Below, piece after piece: positions 23,511 through 30,608 of a stretch of 35,645 nucleotides of DNA. The notes beneath the pieces were generated by a model. The model was not told the DNA's origin. It saw only the letters and a program-made list of their open reading frames with translations, and did not search any database. The stretch lies in assembly GCA_031551525.1 (NCBI GenBank), contig JAVBNN010000043.1, positions 1 to 35,645 on the forward strand, in the 5' to 3' direction. A program made the translations under genes and the position numbers. The first letter of the stretch is position 1, and each line of letters begins with the position of its first letter. This DNA is from JAVBNN01 sp031551525 (GTDB lineage Bacteria; Bacillota; Negativicutes; Acidaminococcales; JAISLQ01).

Positions 23511-23568
23511 GTCGGCTGATACTCGGCATGCTCCATGTGGTCGATTCCACTTATCCGTCAGTCGCATG
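23501..23568 (-). promoter_or_regulatory. ZTP (pfl) riboswitch aptamer B, promoter-distal
   Basis: On the minus strand: P1 CATGC/GCATG, the conserved GACTGACGGATAA, hairpin GTGG-AATCGA-CCAC, a CATGGAGCATG junction, and the 3' signature GCCGACCGTCTGGGCA. This layout matches the pfl class that binds ZMP/ZTP, alarmones that build up when 10-formyl-tetrahydrofolate is short. It is followed by its own terminator, an ON-switch arrangement. Confidence 0.8.
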
Positions 23569-23604
23569 TCAAGGTTGTTGATTTGTCGGCTTGCCAGAGA
23601 ATAT

Positions 23605-23639
23605 AAAAAACGCCTGGACAAATAATCTTTGCCCAGACG
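23605..23639 (-). terminator. terminator of ZTP riboswitch A
   Basis: On the minus strand CGTCTGGGCAAA pairs with TTTGTCCAGGCG (G-U pairs allowed) and is followed by TTTTTT. It overlaps the 3' end of aptamer A. Confidence 0.85.
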
Positions 23640-23700
23640 GTCGGCTCTTGCGTCAATATGGTCCACGTGGTCGATTCCACTTATCCGTCAGGTCCCATAT
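23631..23700 (-). promoter_or_regulatory. ZTP (pfl) riboswitch aptamer A, promoter-proximal
   Basis: On the minus strand: P1 ATATGG/CCATAT, CTGACGGATAA, hairpin GTGG-AATCGA-CCAC, CGTGGACCATAT, then GCCGACCGTCTGGGCA. The core from CTGACGG through CGACCAC is identical to that of aptamer B. Transcription should begin about 14 nt upstream, so the two aptamer-terminator units lie in series. Confidence 0.8.
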
Positions 23701-23721
23701 CACGATTATTTAACTAAGGCC

Positions 23722-23750
23722 AGTTTAGCAGGGATGAAAAATTTTGTCAA
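23722..23750 (-). promoter_or_regulatory. promoter of the tandem riboswitch transcript
   Basis: Minus strand -35 TTGACA (23745-23750), 17-nt spacer, -10 TAAACT (23722-23727). It starts just after the stop of the XRE-cupin gene. Confidence 0.75.
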
Positions 23751-23757
23751 CAGAAAA

Positions 23758-24297
23758 TCAAAAACTGGGCGGTGAGGATATCCACATGACTTTAGCCTCT
23801 ATTTTACCGGCATTCGACAGGTAATGGTTGAGGTTGGTCTTGTAGGTGAAAGTTTCGCCTTTTCGGGCTTTATATTTTTTGCTGCCGAGGTGGATGTAGA
23901 TACTGCCGGCCATGACATAGCCAAATTCTTCGCCCTGGTGCGCGGTTTCTTCTTTGGAAGTGCCGCCTGGATCGAGGGTGATGATGATGGGTTCCATCAT
24001 GTTTTTCTGGGCGTTGGGTATGATCCACTCGATTTTATGTTTGTAGTCCTTGTCTTCGAGTTCATAAAAGTCATCGTTGCGAAAGACGATGCGTTCGTCC
24101 GAGTAGTCGTTAAAAAAGTCCTTGAGTGTAGTGCCGAGGCTCTCGAGGATGTTCGAGAGGGTGTTGAGCGAAGGTGAGGTGAGGTCGTTTTCAAGCTGGG
24201 AAATGAAGCCCTTCGAGAGTTCGCAACGGCTGGCCAGTTCGTCCTGGGTAAGATTTTTTTCCTGCCGGAGTCTGCGTATTTTACCGCCGATATACAT
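23758..24297 (-). CDS. XRE-family regulator with C-terminal cupin domain
   Basis: A 179-residue regulator. Residues 1-60 are an XRE/Cro-type helix-turn-helix (GGKIRRLRQEKNLTQDELA, then GFISQLENDLTSPSLNTLS); residues about 100-175 are a small cupin barrel (GEEFGYVMAGSIYIHLG, KARKGETFTYKT, HYLSN). Relatives include PuuR and other repressors of polyamine, amino-acid or sulfur genes; the ligand here is unknown. The ATG at 24297 has a weak GAAGTGA site; a GTG three codons upstream is possible. It has a consensus promoter with a palindrome just after it, suggesting autoregulation. Confidence 0.88.
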   Translation of the reverse strand: MYIGGKIRRLRQEKNLTQDELASRCELSKGFISQLENDLTSPSLNTLSNILESLGTTLKDFFNDYSDERIVFRNDDFYELEDKDYKHKIEWIIPNAQKNMMEPIIITLDPGGTSKEETAHQGEEFGYVMAGSIYIHLGSKKYKARKGETFTYKTNLNHYLSNAGKIEAKVMWISSPPSF

Positions 24298-24316
24298 AAA
24301 ATTCACTTCATTTCTG

Positions 24317-24328
24317 GTAAAAGTTTAC
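24317..24328. promoter_or_regulatory. candidate XRE-cupin operator
   Basis: GTAAA and TTTAC arms (2-bp centre) lie between the -10 of the XRE-cupin promoter and its start codon, a placement typical of an autoregulatory operator. Confidence 0.4.
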
Positions 24329-24338
24329 TTCTACTAAG

Positions 24339-24367
24339 ATTATAATGGTTTGCTGCGGGGCTGTCAA
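24339..24367 (-). promoter_or_regulatory. consensus promoter of the XRE-cupin gene
   Basis: Minus strand -35 TTGACA (24362-24367), 17-nt spacer, -10 TATAAT (24339-24344): a perfect match at both hexamers and spacing. Confidence 0.9.
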
Positions 24368-24456
24368 TCGAGTAATGGTGAGAAAAAACAAAGAAAAGTA
24401 CGCGAGTGCGGGGCAAGGGTTTTTATTGACAAGTTGGGCGGGAAGGCGGTATGGAG

Positions 24457-24487
24457 TAAAAATAAAACAGGAGCCTTTAGGCTCCTG
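24457..24487 (-). terminator. rpsD terminator
   Basis: On the minus strand CAGGAGCC / GGCTCCTG with loop TAAA is followed by TTTTATTTTTA. Confidence 0.92.
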
Positions 24488-24500
24488 TAAGCTGTGAGGA

Positions 24501-25091
24501 TTATTTTGAGTACAATTCGACGGCGAGTATTTCGTTGACGTCGATGGGTATTTCTTCGCGTTGTGGTTCACGGGTAAGGGTAGCGCTGAATTTTTCAGTG
24601 TCTTTTTGAATGTACGGAAGACCGGAGTTGATGGTCTGGAAGTTGTCGACGAAGATTTCGTTTTTGCGGGACGCTTCCTTGAGGGAGATGACGTCACCTG
24701 TTTTTACGCCGCAGGACGGTATATCCACGCGTTTGCCGTTGACCAGTATATGGCCGTGGTTGACCATCTGGCGGGCCTGGCGGCTGGAGCTGGCAAAGCC
24801 CATGCGATACACGAGGTTGTCAAGGCGGCATTCTAAAGATACTATGAGCGCGGTACCGGTCATGGTAGAGCTTTTAATGGCGTTTTTAAGATAACGGCGG
24901 AACTGACGTTCCAGAATGCCGTAATAAGCTTTTATCTTCTGTTTTTCACGCAGTTGCATGCCGTATTCTGATAACTTTTTATTTGTGCGGACTTTGTTTT
25001 TTTCCACACGGTTCATCGCTTTGGGGTGACCAAAAACATTCACGCCCAGGCGGCGGGAAAGTTTAAAACGCGGTACGCGGCTTACTGCCAT
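24501..25091 (-). CDS. rpsD: 30S ribosomal protein S4 (Cys-less, stand-alone form)
   Basis: A 196-residue S4 protein of the small ribosomal subunit. KLSRRLGVNVFG is at the N-terminus, EYGMQLREKQKIKAYYGILERQFRRY in the centre, and the S4 RNA-binding domain RLDNLVYRMGFASSSRQARQMVNHGHILVNGKRV follows. There is no N-terminal zinc-binding Cys cluster. It stands alone with its own promoter region and terminator rather than in the alpha operon, so it may be the only S4 or an accessory paralogue. The start at MAVSRV follows AAAGGAG; an upstream in-frame Met lies before that site. Confidence 0.95.
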   Translation of the reverse strand: MAVSRVPRFKLSRRLGVNVFGHPKAMNRVEKNKVRTNKKLSEYGMQLREKQKIKAYYGILERQFRRYLKNAIKSSTMTGTALIVSLECRLDNLVYRMGFASSSRQARQMVNHGHILVNGKRVDIPSCGVKTGDVISLKEASRKNEIFVDNFQTINSGLPYIQKDTEKFSATLTREPQREEIPIDVNEILAVELYSK

Positions 25092-25133
25092 TAAAAAACA
25101 CTCCTTTTCTATTTGAGGAAAAAATATTCTCAC

Positions 25134-25203
25134 ATTATACCTTCACATGATACTTTTACATTCTAGCATTTTTCATTATAATACGCAACAGTTAATTTTT
25201 AAA
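25134..25203 (-). promoter_or_regulatory. rpsD promoter region
   Basis: Two minus-strand TATAAT elements occur, at 25175-25180 (with TTTAAA at 25198-25203, 17-nt spacer) and at 25134-25139 (poor -35). The distal one is better supported. Confidence 0.45.
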
Positions 25204-25258
25204 AATTAACTGGTATAAAAATATTTTTATACGAAAAGAAAATCCTGCGGCAGGATTT
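25189..25258. repeat. three consecutive perfect palindromes
   Basis: A 24-bp perfect palindrome (25189-25212, half-site CAGTTAATTTTT) abuts a 20-bp perfect palindrome (25213-25232, half-site GTATAAAAAT). Seven bases on is a 19-bp palindrome with a 1-bp centre (25240-25258, AAATCCTGC arms). All lie between divergent rpsD and the flavodoxin-like gene. Confidence 0.85.
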
Positions 25259-25319
25259 AGCAGGTGCGGCCAGAAATAGGACAGAGGGGCATAGTTTAGA
25301 AATAAAGGGGGAAATAAGA

Positions 25320-25898
25320 ATGAAAGTTTTGGCGATAAATTCGAGTCCGCGCCACGAGGGCAATACGTCGATATTGTTGCGCGAAGTGCTTCAAGAAGTA
25401 GCAAAAGAGAGCATCGCAACGGAAATTGTCAATATCGGCGGCAAGGCCTATTCCGGCTGCAGGGCCTGCGGCTGGTGCTTTGGCGCGGGCAAGGGGAAGA
25501 TGCGCTGCGTGGTCGAAGACGGGATGAACGAGGTGATAGCCAAGGCTGTGGCGGCGGACGCTATAATACTGGGGTCGCCGACTTATTTTGCTGATGTCAA
25601 CGCTGAGATGAAGTGTTTCATCGACCGTGCGGGCTATGTGACACGAGCTAACGGCAGCGCGCTTTCACGCAAAGTGGGCGCTGGGGTCGTGGCGGTGCGG
25701 CGGGCGGCCGGGATGAGGACTTTCGAGTCGTTGAACGCTTTTTTCTTAATAAACGGCTTTGTGGTACCCGGTTCGACCTACTGGAATATCGGCTTTGGCC
25801 GGGAGGTGGGCGAGGTGGCGAAAGACGAAGAAGGTATGGAGACTATGCGCAACCTGGGTAAAAATATCGCCTGGCTGCTGCAAAAACTGCAAGGGTGA
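25320..25898 (+). CDS. flavodoxin-fold NAD(P)H-dependent FMN reductase, iron-sulfur-flavoprotein-like
   Basis: A 192-residue flavodoxin-fold protein that binds FMN through the N-terminal NSSPRHEGNTSILL phosphate loop. A Cys-rich segment SGCRACGWCF, with a further Cys at KMRC, resembles the Cys motif of iron-sulfur flavoproteins in anaerobes, though the spacing is looser. GSPTYFADVNAEMKCFIDR is the second flavin-contact region. It likely transfers electrons between reduced cofactors and quinones, metals or nitro compounds; the substrate is unknown. The start follows AAAGGGGGAAA. Monocistronic as far as can be seen, divergent from rpsD. Confidence 0.85.
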   Translation: MKVLAINSSPRHEGNTSILLREVLQEVAKESIATEIVNIGGKAYSGCRACGWCFGAGKGKMRCVVEDGMNEVIAKAVAADAIILGSPTYFADVNAEMKCFIDRAGYVTRANGSALSRKVGAGVVAVRRAAGMRTFESLNAFFLINGFVVPGSTYWNIGFGREVGEVAKDEEGMETMRNLGKNIAWLLQKLQG

Positions 25899-26012
25899 TA
25901 AAAGGCGCGTTCTGCGGAGCCGTTGGCATTTTTACCCAACTTCTGGTCGAGGTTTTTTTGAGGTGCTTTATGATACGCATGAGAAAACCGCTCATCTGAA
26001 GGTTAAAAGATA

Positions 26013-26061
26013 AAAGATAGCCGTGGGCATTATGAACTGTTCGCGGCTATCTTTATTTTTT
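26013..26061. terminator. bidirectional terminator between flavoprotein and EIIC-EAL genes
   Basis: Perfect 11-bp arms AAAGATAGCCG (26013-26023) and CGGCTATCTTT (26044-26054) enclose a 20-nt loop and are followed by ATTTTTT. The right arm overlaps the stop codon of the EIIC-EAL gene. Confidence 0.75.
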
Positions 26062-28203
26062 GCCTTTAACGTTCATCTGGTAGACGTAGTTGGCAAATTC
26101 TTCGGGGGTGAGGGAGGCGCTGTAATAATAGCCCTGGTATTGTTTGCAGCCGAGTTCTTTCAAGAGCAGCATCTGGTCTTTGGTTTCAACGAATTCGGCT
26201 ATGATGTTGAGGTCGAGGTTGTTGGCGAGCTGAACGATGGAGGAGACTATGTCGCGGGCGTTTTTGTCGGTGAGGACTTCGGTGGTGAGAGAACCGTCGA
26301 GTTTGATGGTGTCGACTTTAAATTCTCTAAGGTAGCGCATGGAGTTGTGGCCCATGCCAAAGTCGTCGATGGCGAATTTGAAGCCGAGGGCGCGGAATTG
26401 TTCGAGGCGGCCCCAGGTGTCGGCCGAGTTACTGAGGAGGCGCCCTTCGGTGAGTTCTATCTCGATGCCGTGCGGGTTGACGCTGTTTTGTAGTATGGCC
26501 AGTTTGAGGGCGGAGACTATGCTGCTTTTTTCCATCTGGGAGGCGGATATGTTGAGGGCTATGACGAGGTCTTTCATGTGACCGAGCTGTTGCCACTGGC
26601 CGACTTGTTTGAAGACTTTTTTGATGATCATATCGCCGAGGTCTTCCATGAGGCCGGCTTCTTCGGCAACGGCAACGGCAACGGGCGGCGGTATGCGGCC
26701 ATAAATACGGTGGGGCCAGCGCAGGAGGGCTTCGGCGCCGGATACTTGGCCGTCGTTGTTTATTTGGGGCTGGTATTCCATGACGAAGATGTCGTCGGCA
26801 AGGTCGAGCCGGATGTCTTCCGCGAGGCCGCGAGAGAGTGAGCCGGTGGCGTCTTCCCTGTTCATGAGGACTGGAACTTTTCTCTCTTCGAGGTCATAGA
26901 CTTCCTGGTAGAAATTTAGTAGGGCGGCTTTGGCTCTGACTGTGCGCTGCGCTTCGGACATACGGACGAAGGGGAGGTAGATGGCGGTGCCGATAGCGAG
27001 GTTTACCAGTTGGAGAAGGGAGGCGGCGTAGGAGTGGGATGCGGTATAGCCGCCGAGCAGTATGGGAGTGGTCAATGTGGCTGCGGCTTGGGTGAGCGGC
27101 ACTCCCCCGCCCACCATCGCCAGGTAGGTGGTGGCGGTAAGGATGCAGGGAACGGTCAGGAAGGGAAGGAGGTAGTAGGGGTTAAAGACGATGGGCAGGC
27201 CGAAGACGATGACTTCGTTGATGTTGAATAAGGCCGGGAAGATGGATATATTGGCAATCTTGGCTATGTTGGTGCGGCGCGCGCCGATGAGTATGGCGGC
27301 GATGAGTGAGAGCGAGGAGCCGGAGCCGCCGAGGTAGACGAAGACGTCGAAAAAGGGTTTGGTGAATATTTCGGTGGGCGGCAGGTGCATTTCGACATTG
27401 GCTATGTTGGCGGCGAGGGCATTCATGTAGAGTTCCTGAGATACGGGTTCGAGGATGTTGTTGCCGTGTATGCCGAAGAACCAGAAGATATGGGAGCTGA
27501 TGTTAAAGAGGAGCGCTGTGCCCATGTTGTTCTGAAGGTCTATGAAGAAGCTTTTTAAGACGTCGTAGACGATTTTGTGTATGTCGGGGTATCCGAGGTG
27601 GGTGAAGTACATTTTGACGACGGCGAAGAGGACGAGGGTCAGGAGGGTGGGGATGATGGCGGTGATGGCTTTGTAGAGGTTGGAGTCGGCTTCATGGCTG
27701 AATACGTCTACGCGCAGGGCGCTGTATGATGAGAGGCAGATATAGGTGTAGGTGGCGGTAACAGCGGTAATGATGGCTACGAAAAGGCCGGTGTTGGACA
27801 GCCAGAAAAAGGGCAGCCCCAGGCTGTCGCCAGTGGGTTCTGTAAGTATGATGAGCGAAGCCAGGGCGACCGCGCTGCCGATGAGGGGATGGGTGCGTCC
27901 TTCAAGGCTGAGACGGTTTTCCTGAGTGATGGAGTAGCTGACCGATAGAAGGACTACTACGGACATGATGCTGAAGGTACCTTGGGCGACGAGGCCGCCC
28001 AGATTTTTCCATCTTTCTCCGAATAAGCCTAGCATGGCGCCCTGAAAGTGATCGATAGGGAGGTTGTTGACCATGACTGCCAGAGAGCCTACCATCATAA
28101 TGGGCATCATTAGCATGAGTCCGTTGCTGATGGCGCGCACTAAAAGCAGGTTGGAGAAGGTGTCGAGGTATTTTGTGAGTTTAACGGGTATGTCCACGGT
28201 CAC
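26053..28203 (-). CDS. PTS EIIC (cellobiose type)-EAL fusion, c-di-GMP phosphodiesterase
   Basis: A 716-residue fusion. Residues about 1-425 are a lactose/cellobiose-type PTS EIIC permease with about ten membrane segments (LLLVRAISNGLMLMMPIMMVGS, SSHIFWFFGIHGNNI, FNINEVIVFGLPIVFNP). Residues about 470-710 are a cytoplasmic EAL phosphodiesterase that would cleave c-di-GMP. The EAL Glu is Glu491 in GAEALLRW, and LNIS, IELTEG, AIDDFGMG, IKLDGS, AEFVET and QYQGYYYS keep the metal and catalytic residues, with Met replacing the usual Thr in DDFGTG. No IIA or IIB gene is nearby, so the EIIC part may be a sugar sensor rather than a working permease. It is the last gene of a five-gene operon. Confidence 0.93.
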   Translation of the reverse strand: MTVDIPVKLTKYLDTFSNLLLVRAISNGLMLMMPIMMVGSLAVMVNNLPIDHFQGAMLGLFGERWKNLGGLVAQGTFSIMSVVVLLSVSYSITQENRLSLEGRTHPLIGSAVALASLIILTEPTGDSLGLPFFWLSNTGLFVAIITAVTATYTYICLSSYSALRVDVFSHEADSNLYKAITAIIPTLLTLVLFAVVKMYFTHLGYPDIHKIVYDVLKSFFIDLQNNMGTALLFNISSHIFWFFGIHGNNILEPVSQELYMNALAANIANVEMHLPPTEIFTKPFFDVFVYLGGSGSSLSLIAAILIGARRTNIAKIANISIFPALFNINEVIVFGLPIVFNPYYLLPFLTVPCILTATTYLAMVGGGVPLTQAAATLTTPILLGGYTASHSYAASLLQLVNLAIGTAIYLPFVRMSEAQRTVRAKAALLNFYQEVYDLEERKVPVLMNREDATGSLSRGLAEDIRLDLADDIFVMEYQPQINNDGQVSGAEALLRWPHRIYGRIPPPVAVAVAEEAGLMEDLGDMIIKKVFKQVGQWQQLGHMKDLVIALNISASQMEKSSIVSALKLAILQNSVNPHGIEIELTEGRLLSNSADTWGRLEQFRALGFKFAIDDFGMGHNSMRYLREFKVDTIKLDGSLTTEVLTDKNARDIVSSIVQLANNLDLNIIAEFVETKDQMLLLKELGCKQYQGYYYSASLTPEEFANYVYQMNVKGKK

Positions 28204-28231
28204 CGTTCTCCTTTGCTAGTAGGTTGCCAGG

Positions 28232-29644
28232 TCAAAATTGCACTGTGGTGGTGAAACCGTATTTTGTCGCGTGCTGGTGGGCGGCGAGCGAGCGGTAATT
28301 GCCGTAAAACCCTTCGAGGATAAGGTTGTCGGTAAAGCGGTAACTATAGATCAGCCGGTAACCGGAAAGGCCGGCGCGGGAGTATTGGTCGCCCCACCAG
28401 GCCATGTGGTTGCCGTTTTCGAGCGGCAGATCCATATTGGCTTCCTGCCGCCAGTATTGGGCGATCAGGTTGTGTTTGCCGAAGGTTTTGGCGGCCTGGA
28501 GTTTTAACATGTTGTTGTGGCCGCTTTCTTCTATGTTTTGCCCCCAGGCGGCGCCAAGGTCGATGTTTCGCCAGCGGCCGCCTAGGGTGAGGGCGACTAT
28601 ACTGGTGTCGTCTTTTGATGTGAAGCTGGAGTTGGCGCCGAGGTAGTGGACGGCGATATCCGTTCGCCCGATCGGGGCGCCGATCTTGGCGTACCAGATG
28701 TTGCGGTCTTCCATATTGCGGTAGAGGCGGTAGCCGCCGGGCGAAGATGGATCGGGTATGACGGCCATGCCAGGCCAGTCGGTATTGGCTTCATAACGTG
28801 AGGCGAGCAGGGAGAAGTGCCAGGCGCGGTCGGTGGCGTAGTTCCACTGAATGCCTTTGAGATAGTCGTCTCCTAAGAAGCCGCCGGCCAGCCATACGGC
28901 GAATTTCCCGGCGAGGAGCTCTTGTTGGGGGGCGGGTTTCCAAGAGAGGTATGCGAGACGGGCGAAGATTTTTTCTTTGTTGCTGTTGGGAAATTCCTGC
29001 CCGAGGTTATCGTTGGCGAGGGCGCTGTAGCCGTCAAGGTAAGTTTTTACGGCCATCTGGAAGGTGAAGTCGAGGCTGTCGGAGATTTTTTTGTCAACTT
29101 GCAGCCGGGCTTCGAGTTTGTATTCGTGGTCGGACTGATCCCAGTAGCGTTGGCCATAGGTGTTTTCCATGTTGGCCCAGCCGCTTAGTTTCCAGCTCTG
29201 GATGCTGGATGTGTCTTTTTCGAGTTTATTGAGGCGCTCATCGATAGAGGGCGTGGATGTTTCAGGCGCAATGTGCACGGGCGGGGCTGCGGCACTCGCT
29301 TCGACGGAGGGCGTGCCTTCAAAAGCTCCCATGCGTTCTAGTTCGCTGTGGTATTCTGCGGCCAGGCGACCAATACTTGTTTTTTGCGAAGGGGTGGCTT
29401 CGTTTATGCGGTAAAGCGCCTGCCCGACCAGTTGTGCGATGGCTTGCCTGGTGATGCGCCGGTTTTTTTCAAACATGCTGTTGGTGTAGTCGTCGACGAG
29501 GCCGGAGGCTACCAGTTCTTTTGTTTCCTGATATGACCAGTGGGCCGGCGGGACGTCGGCAAATGGGTTGGCCGCACAGGCAGCGCCGCAGTAGAGACTG
29601 AGGCATAAAGAGAATGGCAGGGCTTTTCGGTAAAGGCGGCGCAT
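28232..29644 (-). CDS. SLH-domain outer-membrane porin (OmpM-like)
   Basis: A 470-residue outer-membrane protein. It has a Sec signal peptide (cleavage near residue 25, ACAA-NPF), one SLH domain (FADVPPAHWSYQETKELVASG, about 26-75) that in Negativicutes binds modified peptidoglycan, a linker and short coiled coil (SIDERLNKLEKDTSSIQSW, about 132-150), and a porin-like beta barrel to the C-terminal Phe. Alternating aromatic strands and the terminal TTTVQF are barrel features. It tethers the outer membrane to the wall and should form a diffusion pore. It lies 28 nt upstream of the EIIC-EAL gene, which suggests a paired outer and inner membrane route. Confidence 0.93.
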   Translation of the reverse strand: MRRLYRKALPFSLCLSLYCGAACAANPFADVPPAHWSYQETKELVASGLVDDYTNSMFEKNRRITRQAIAQLVGQALYRINEATPSQKTSIGRLAAEYHSELERMGAFEGTPSVEASAAAPPVHIAPETSTPSIDERLNKLEKDTSSIQSWKLSGWANMENTYGQRYWDQSDHEYKLEARLQVDKKISDSLDFTFQMAVKTYLDGYSALANDNLGQEFPNSNKEKIFARLAYLSWKPAPQQELLAGKFAVWLAGGFLGDDYLKGIQWNYATDRAWHFSLLASRYEANTDWPGMAVIPDPSSPGGYRLYRNMEDRNIWYAKIGAPIGRTDIAVHYLGANSSFTSKDDTSIVALTLGGRWRNIDLGAAWGQNIEESGHNNMLKLQAAKTFGKHNLIAQYWRQEANMDLPLENGNHMAWWGDQYSRAGLSGYRLIYSYRFTDNLILEGFYGNYRSLAAHQHATKYGFTTTVQF

Positions 29645-29685
29645 GATAGAGCTCCTTATTGGTAAAGTAATCTGGGCAAGGATGG

Positions 29686-29865
29686 TCAGCCGCGCCGCTC
29701 GGAGAGTATGTTGTAATGCATCTGGCAGTCGCGCAGGTGTTTTTTCAGTTGGGTGGTTTTTTGTTCGTCCTGGGTATTGGCCAGGATTTCCTTTGTTTTG
29801 TTGATTTCCTTGAGTATTTCGAGCATCTTGGGGTCATTGACGCCTTGCAAAGGGTCTTTGTTCAT
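29686..29865 (-). CDS. small helical hypothetical protein
   Basis: A 59-residue charged protein predicted to be one or two helices with coiled-coil character (KMLEILKEINKTKEILANTQ, then TTQLKKHLRDCQMHY). No signal peptide or membrane segment, so presumably cytoplasmic. I do not recognise the family. The ATG at 29865 has GGAGT seven bases upstream; an in-frame Met three codons earlier lies over that site. Short gaps on both sides (41 and 32 nt) place it in the same operon as the porin and the exported repeat protein. Confidence 0.7.
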   Translation of the reverse strand: MNKDPLQGVNDPKMLEILKEINKTKEILANTQDEQKTTQLKKHLRDCQMHYNILSERRG

Positions 29866-29897
29866 AAAAATCACTCCGATCTGTAAAATATGGGGTA

Positions 29898-30587
29898 TTA
29901 CAGAGCATAGCCGTCGTCAGTGAAGTTTACCCGGCTACCGGACGGGAAGGTTTTTACGGTGTGTTTGGTGGCGATGTTTTGGGCGTTGAGGAGGACGCCG
30001 CTTTTGAGGTAGCCGTAGGCGTTGAAGGTGACCGGGGTGCCGGATTTATATACGAAGGAAACGCGGCCGTTGGAGAGTGCCTGGTCTGCAGCCAGGGTGC
30101 CTCCGGCGGCGAGACCGCTTTGTTGAAAGTATATTTTGTCAGCTTGCATAAGGCAGCGCAGGCGGCCGGTGTCGATCATCTGGCTGGTAAGGAGGGTGCC
30201 TTCGGTGATGTTGCCGCGTTCGTCGAATACTGCGAGGGTGCCGGCGCTGTAACGGTAGAAGTTGCGGCCGTTATAGATGGTTTCGTTGTTTGCGATGGTT
30301 CCGCGGCGTACGTGGCCGCTGTCATCGAGTACGATCTCGGTGCCGGATTTAAAGCGCAGCGCTATGCGCGCGGTGGATACAAAGTCGTCTTTGGCGAGGA
30401 TGCCGCTGACGGCGTGTCCGCGGTCGTTGACGGTGGCGGTTGTACCGGCTTTCAGCACTACGTGGTTTTTGCCTGCCGGGAGGGACGCGTCTTCAGATAG
30501 ACGGTAGGAGCGTTCGCCTGCCGAGGCGGAGGAAAGGAAAAGGGTGATGGATAAAAGCGTAAGCGGTAAGAGGCGGGAGACATTCAT
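29898..30587 (-). CDS. exported protein with about six MORN-like repeats
   Basis: A 229-residue exported protein with a signal peptide (LLPLTLLSITLFLSSASA, cleavage before GERSY). The mature part is about six imperfect repeats of 33-36 residues with the pattern F..G..V.F...G....G.L (KSGTEIVLDDSGHVRRGTI, SAGTLAVFDERGNITEGTL, KSGTPVTFNAYGYLKSGVL), a beta-rich layout similar to MORN or WG-type repeats. I know no assigned function; a periplasmic binding or scaffold role is inferred. It begins 21 nt after the diguanylate cyclase stop and may be coupled to it. Confidence 0.78.
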   Translation of the reverse strand: MNVSRLLPLTLLSITLFLSSASAGERSYRLSEDASLPAGKNHVVLKAGTTATVNDRGHAVSGILAKDDFVSTARIALRFKSGTEIVLDDSGHVRRGTIANNETIYNGRNFYRYSAGTLAVFDERGNITEGTLLTSQMIDTGRLRCLMQADKIYFQQSGLAAGGTLAADQALSNGRVSFVYKSGTPVTFNAYGYLKSGVLLNAQNIATKHTVKTFPSGSRVNFTDDGYAL

Positions 30588-30608
30588 TGCAAAGGTCCTT
30601 TCTTTGGG

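Noticed and set aside
23129..23536. 135-codon minus-strand frame in the riboswitch region
   Set aside because: It runs through aptamer B, its terminator and the candidate small RNA, has no ribosome site and looks non-coding.
23471..23700. CRISPR-like or simple tandem duplication for the two ~80-bp similar units
   Set aside because: The units share only the riboswitch core and paired stems; linkers and stem sequences differ in a compensatory way, as expected of two folded aptamers.
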